NCBI GenBank assembly: GCA_947623975.1
Contig: CANQHY010000058.1
Span: 1 to 7,580 of the forward strand
Source: an uncultured Bacilli bacterium
Lineage (GTDB): Bacteria; Bacillota_I; Bacilli_A; RF39; UBA660
DNA: 7,580 nt
Reading direction: 5' to 3'
In this document: positions 6,091 to 7,580 of the stretch, piece after piece
Layout: the number at the start of each line of letters is the position of its first letter
How positions within the stretch are numbered: position 1 is the first letter of the stretch
Position numbers and translations under genes: made by a program
The notes under the pieces: generated by a model
The model's database searches: none
Told to the model about the DNA's origin: nothing
What the model saw: only the letters and a program-made list of their open reading frames with translations

Positions 6091-7008
6091 TTACGCCTTC
6101 CTTCTCATAACTATTAAATTCTGAATTATCGTAAACACATTGGTCGTTACCCAATAAATGTTAAGAGCCGAAGACATAAATATTGACATAACTAATATCA
6201 TGACGAACATTACTTTATTCATTGATTTAACTTGAGCATTATCCGGATTACTAGCAGAATTAAACTTAAGTGAGAAATACGTAGATAAACCAACTAGCAC
6301 CGTAATTGCAATATAAACATAAGATCCTTTACCAATACCTACTAAAGGAGTTGTACCTAATTGAAGACCTAAAAAGTGCTCTTCAAAAATAGCAGGTACT
6401 CTATTTATTGCCTCCAAAAACGCTATAAAAAGCGGTAGTTGCAACATGGCATAAAGGCAACCAGATATCGGATTTATATTATACTTTTTATAAATAAAAG
6501 CCATCTCTTGTGATTTTCGCATCATAGAATCATTATCCGTTTTATTTGCATATTTCTTTTCCAATTTATCAAGTTCTGGTTTTGCTTCTTTCATAAGTTC
6601 TGATTGTATTGCTGTTTTCCTTGTAATCGGATAGGTAATAAGTCTTATAACTAAACTTGTAATTATTAGTGCTAAACCATTACTTTTTACAAATTTACCA
6701 ATATTAATAATTACCCACGCAAGTGGTTTAATAAATAAACTAGTCCAAATTCCCTCATAACCACCACTCGTTACACTAAAATTTTTACAGCTTGGCAACT
6801 TGTCTACATCAACACCATTATCCTTATATATGTTTATGGTCTCCTCGTCTTCTGGCTTACATAAAATATTTTCAGTTAAACTTTGACCAGTTGTTGGATT
6901 TGTTACATTCTTATTATCAGCATTCCTTAACTGCTTTGTACAACCAACTGATAAAAATAAAACCAAAATTATAAGAATTACCAGTTTATTTTTATTTCTT
7001 TTTTTCAT
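6091..7008 (-). CDS. yidC: Membrane protein insertase YidC (SpoIIIJ-type lipoprotein)
   Basis: YidC/Oxa1 insertases place membrane proteins in the bilayer alone or with SecYEG. The 305-residue product starts with a basic N-terminus and hydrophobic stretch ending in the lipobox FLSVGC, so Cys23 is the likely lipidated residue. An amphipathic/membrane segment follows at about 87-104. The insertase core has membrane helices near 111-128, 181-203, 229-247 and 264-302. Arg122 (VIRLITYP) matches the groove arginine of SpoIIIJ, PISGC at 180-184 matches PLAGC, and NIYWVTTN at 283-290 is the conserved end of the core. About 63 residues separate Cys23 from the core, longer than in SpoIIIJ, with extra Cys50 and Cys74. 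The basic C-terminal tail is very short (MRRKA). The start at 7008 is preferred to an in-frame ATG at 7029. The gene overlaps rnpA by 17 nt and jag follows after 2 nt. Confidence 0.96.
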   Translation of the reverse strand: MKKRNKNKLVILIILVLFLSVGCTKQLRNADNKNVTNPTTGQSLTENILCKPEDEETINIYKDNGVDVDKLPSCKNFSVTSGGYEGIWTSLFIKPLAWVIINIGKFVKSNGLALIITSLVIRLITYPITRKTAIQSELMKEAKPELDKLEKKYANKTDNDSMMRKSQEMAFIYKKYNINPISGCLYAMLQLPLFIAFLEAINRVPAIFEEHFLGLQLGTTPLVGIGKGSYVYIAITVLVGLSTYFSLKFNSASNPDNAQVKSMNKVMFVMILVMSIFMSSALNIYWVTTNVFTIIQNLIVMRRKA

Positions 7009-7357
7009 TAACTTTCTCCTTTGTAACATAACTTTTTAATTTATTAATTAAACTAACAAAATTCTCTTCATTAGACAAAAAATCTAAATCAACATAACCT
7101 TTCCTTATTATTATAATATAGTCAAAACCATTTTGGTAGTTTTTTTTATATTTATCAATGATAAACCTAACTTGCCTTTTATATTTATTCCTATGGACAG
7201 CATTGCCTAACTTCTTGCTTACTGAAATACCAAACCTATACGTATCCTTATCATTATTTTTAATATATAAAGAATAACTTTCATTCTTAGCATATTTTCC
7301 ATTATGAATAATATTTGCAAATTCTTCATTCTTCTTTACTGTACGATACTTGTTCAT
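6992..7357 (-). CDS. rnpA: Ribonuclease P protein component
   Basis: RnpA is the protein subunit of RNase P, which removes 5' leaders from precursor tRNAs together with the catalytic RNA. The 121-residue product has the usual length. Family marks are FGISVSKKLGNAV at 42-54 and the RNR signature RNKYKRQVR at 56-64, in which the usual third residue Arg is Lys; aromatic residues and the basic helix needed for leader and RNA contact are kept. Lys and Asn are abundant, as in AT-rich relatives. The ATG has GAGGTG about 5 nt upstream. The end overlaps yidC by 17 nt, so translation is probably coupled. rpmH lies 65 nt upstream across a terminator. Confidence 0.97.
   Translation of the reverse strand: MNKYRTVKKNEEFANIIHNGKYAKNESYSLYIKNNDKDTYRFGISVSKKLGNAVHRNKYKRQVRFIIDKYKKNYQNGFDYIIIIRKGYVDLDFLSNEENFVSLINKLKSYVTKEKVNEKKK
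7016..7021 (-). promoter_or_regulatory. Ribosome binding site that decides the yidC start
   Basis: AAGGAG lies 7 nt before the ATG at 7006-7008, inside the final codons of rnpA. It picks this Met over the in-frame ATG at 7027-7029 and puts the lipobox cysteine at residue 23, as in B. subtilis SpoIIIJ. Confidence 0.85.
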
Positions 7358-7374
7358 AAAGGCACCTCATATCC

Positions 7375-7383
7375 ATTATAACA
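7375..7383 (-). promoter_or_regulatory. Extended -10 promoter of rnpA-yidC-jag
   Basis: On the minus strand TGTTATAAT (TG, one base, perfect TATAAT at 7375-7380) lies 17 nt before the rnpA start. A -35 at the right spacing (GTGGCT, 7398-7403) is poor and falls in the terminator hairpin, so activity would rest on the extended -10. The leader would be only about 11 nt. Confidence 0.6.
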
Positions 7384-7392
7384 TAATAAAAC

Positions 7393-7415
7393 AAAAAAGC
7401 CACTGTTTACAGTGG
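7393..7415 (-). terminator. Rho-independent terminator after rpmH
   Basis: On the minus strand CCACTG (7410-7415) pairs perfectly with CAGTGG (7400-7405) around TAAA and runs through C into six T residues. It begins 7 nt after the rpmH stop and is the best hairpin in the window. Confidence 0.85.
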
Positions 7416-7422
7416 AGTTGAA

Positions 7423-7542
7423 TTATACTAATTTTTTACGACCTTTTTTTCTTCTCTTATTTAAAACTTTTGTCTTAACACGAGCAAAAAATCCATGTTT
7501 CTTTGCTTTTTTTCTATTATTTGGCTGATAAGTTCTTTTCAC
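7423..7542 (-). CDS. rpmH: 50S ribosomal protein bL34
   Basis: bL34 is a small, very basic protein of the large ribosomal subunit. The product begins MKRTYQPNNRKKAKKHGFFAR and ends KRRKKGRKKLV, which identifies it directly. It is 39 residues, against 44 in B. subtilis: alignment places a four-residue gap where the family normally has KNGR (after RMSS in B. subtilis), and the C-terminus is one residue shorter. The frame is intact on both sides, so this is not a frameshift. The start is GTG, with GGAGG 7 nt upstream, and it yields the invariant MKRT start; no ATG is available. Stop is TAA. It is the first gene of the cluster here, with dnaA expected beyond the right edge. Confidence 0.95.
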   Translation of the reverse strand: MKRTYQPNNRKKAKKHGFFARVKTKVLNKRRKKGRKKLV

Positions 7543-7571
7543 AATGCCACCTCCAAACTAAAATCTACCCT

Positions 7572-7577
7572 ATTATA
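7572..7577 (-). promoter_or_regulatory. -10 box of the rpmH promoter
   Basis: A perfect TATAAT on the minus strand lies 29 nt before the rpmH GTG, giving a leader of about 23 nt. The matching -35 would fall beyond the window edge, so the promoter is incomplete here. Confidence 0.5.
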
Positions 7578-7580
7578 ATA

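Noticed and set aside
6089..6154. Longer jag product starting at the ATG at 6154
   Set aside because: The extra 22 residues overlap the yidC C-terminus and do not resemble Jag-N; a good AAGGAAGG and the canonical MEKYVFTGKT start lie at 6088.
7009..7029. Longer yidC product starting at the ATG at 7029
   Set aside because: AAGGAG sits 7 nt before the inner ATG at 7008, and that start gives a normal SpoIIIJ-like lipoprotein signal.
1..7580. CRISPR arrays, insertion sequences, tRNA or rRNA genes, DnaA boxes
   Set aside because: No spaced direct repeats, transposase-like frames, terminal inverted repeats, tRNA-like sequence or TTATCCACA boxes were seen; gene-free gaps are all under 80 nt.

Overview
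All nine genes lie on the minus strand, and the order, read right to left, is the classic origin-proximal cluster of low-GC Gram-positive bacteria: rpmH, rnpA, yidC (spoIIIJ-type), jag/khpB, a small GTPase, mnmE, mnmG, rsmG, and a Noc/ParB-family gene cut by the left edge. The DNA is strongly AT-rich, Arg is mostly AGA, and YidC is a lipoprotein as in single-membrane Bacillota. An AT-rich member of Bacilli or a Mycoplasmatota-like lineage fits. The species cannot be named from this window. The standard code fits: Trp is TGG wherever I checked, and no reading frame needs TGA. dnaA/oriC would be expected just beyond the right edge, but no DnaA box is visible inside.

The genes fall into compact transcription units. 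rpmH (7423-7542) is followed by a hairpin terminator. rnpA-yidC-jag (7357 down to 5474) is a tightly overlapping operon ending in a terminator. The small GTPase and mnmE (5421 to 3493) form the third unit, also with a terminator. mnmG-rsmG (3417 to 861) overlap by 8 nt and end in a terminator. The Noc-like gene (798 down to the edge) starts the next unit. At four junctions a TATAAT box lies only a few bases past the terminator U-tract, and twice the candidate -35 lies in or beside the hairpin loop.

Functionally the window covers translation (bL34), RNase P maturation of tRNA (RnpA), membrane protein insertion (YidC), RNA binding linked to envelope control (Jag/KhpB), tRNA wobble uridine modification (MnmE with MnmG), 16S rRNA methylation (RsmG) and chromosome organisation (Noc-like).

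The unexpected element is the 181-residue GTPase between jag and mnmE. It is recognisably the G domain of elongation factor Tu without domains II and III. Its P-loop, NKCD and GSALK motifs are kept. Switch I is missing and the DCPGH motif, including the catalytic His, is lost. I do not recognise this as a described gene, and it is the best candidate for something new here. Other points of interest are a Noc-like protein with three of the four Noc specificity residues but no N-terminal membrane helix, a bL34 lacking four normally conserved residues, and a YidC with an extra extracytoplasmic segment carrying two cysteines.
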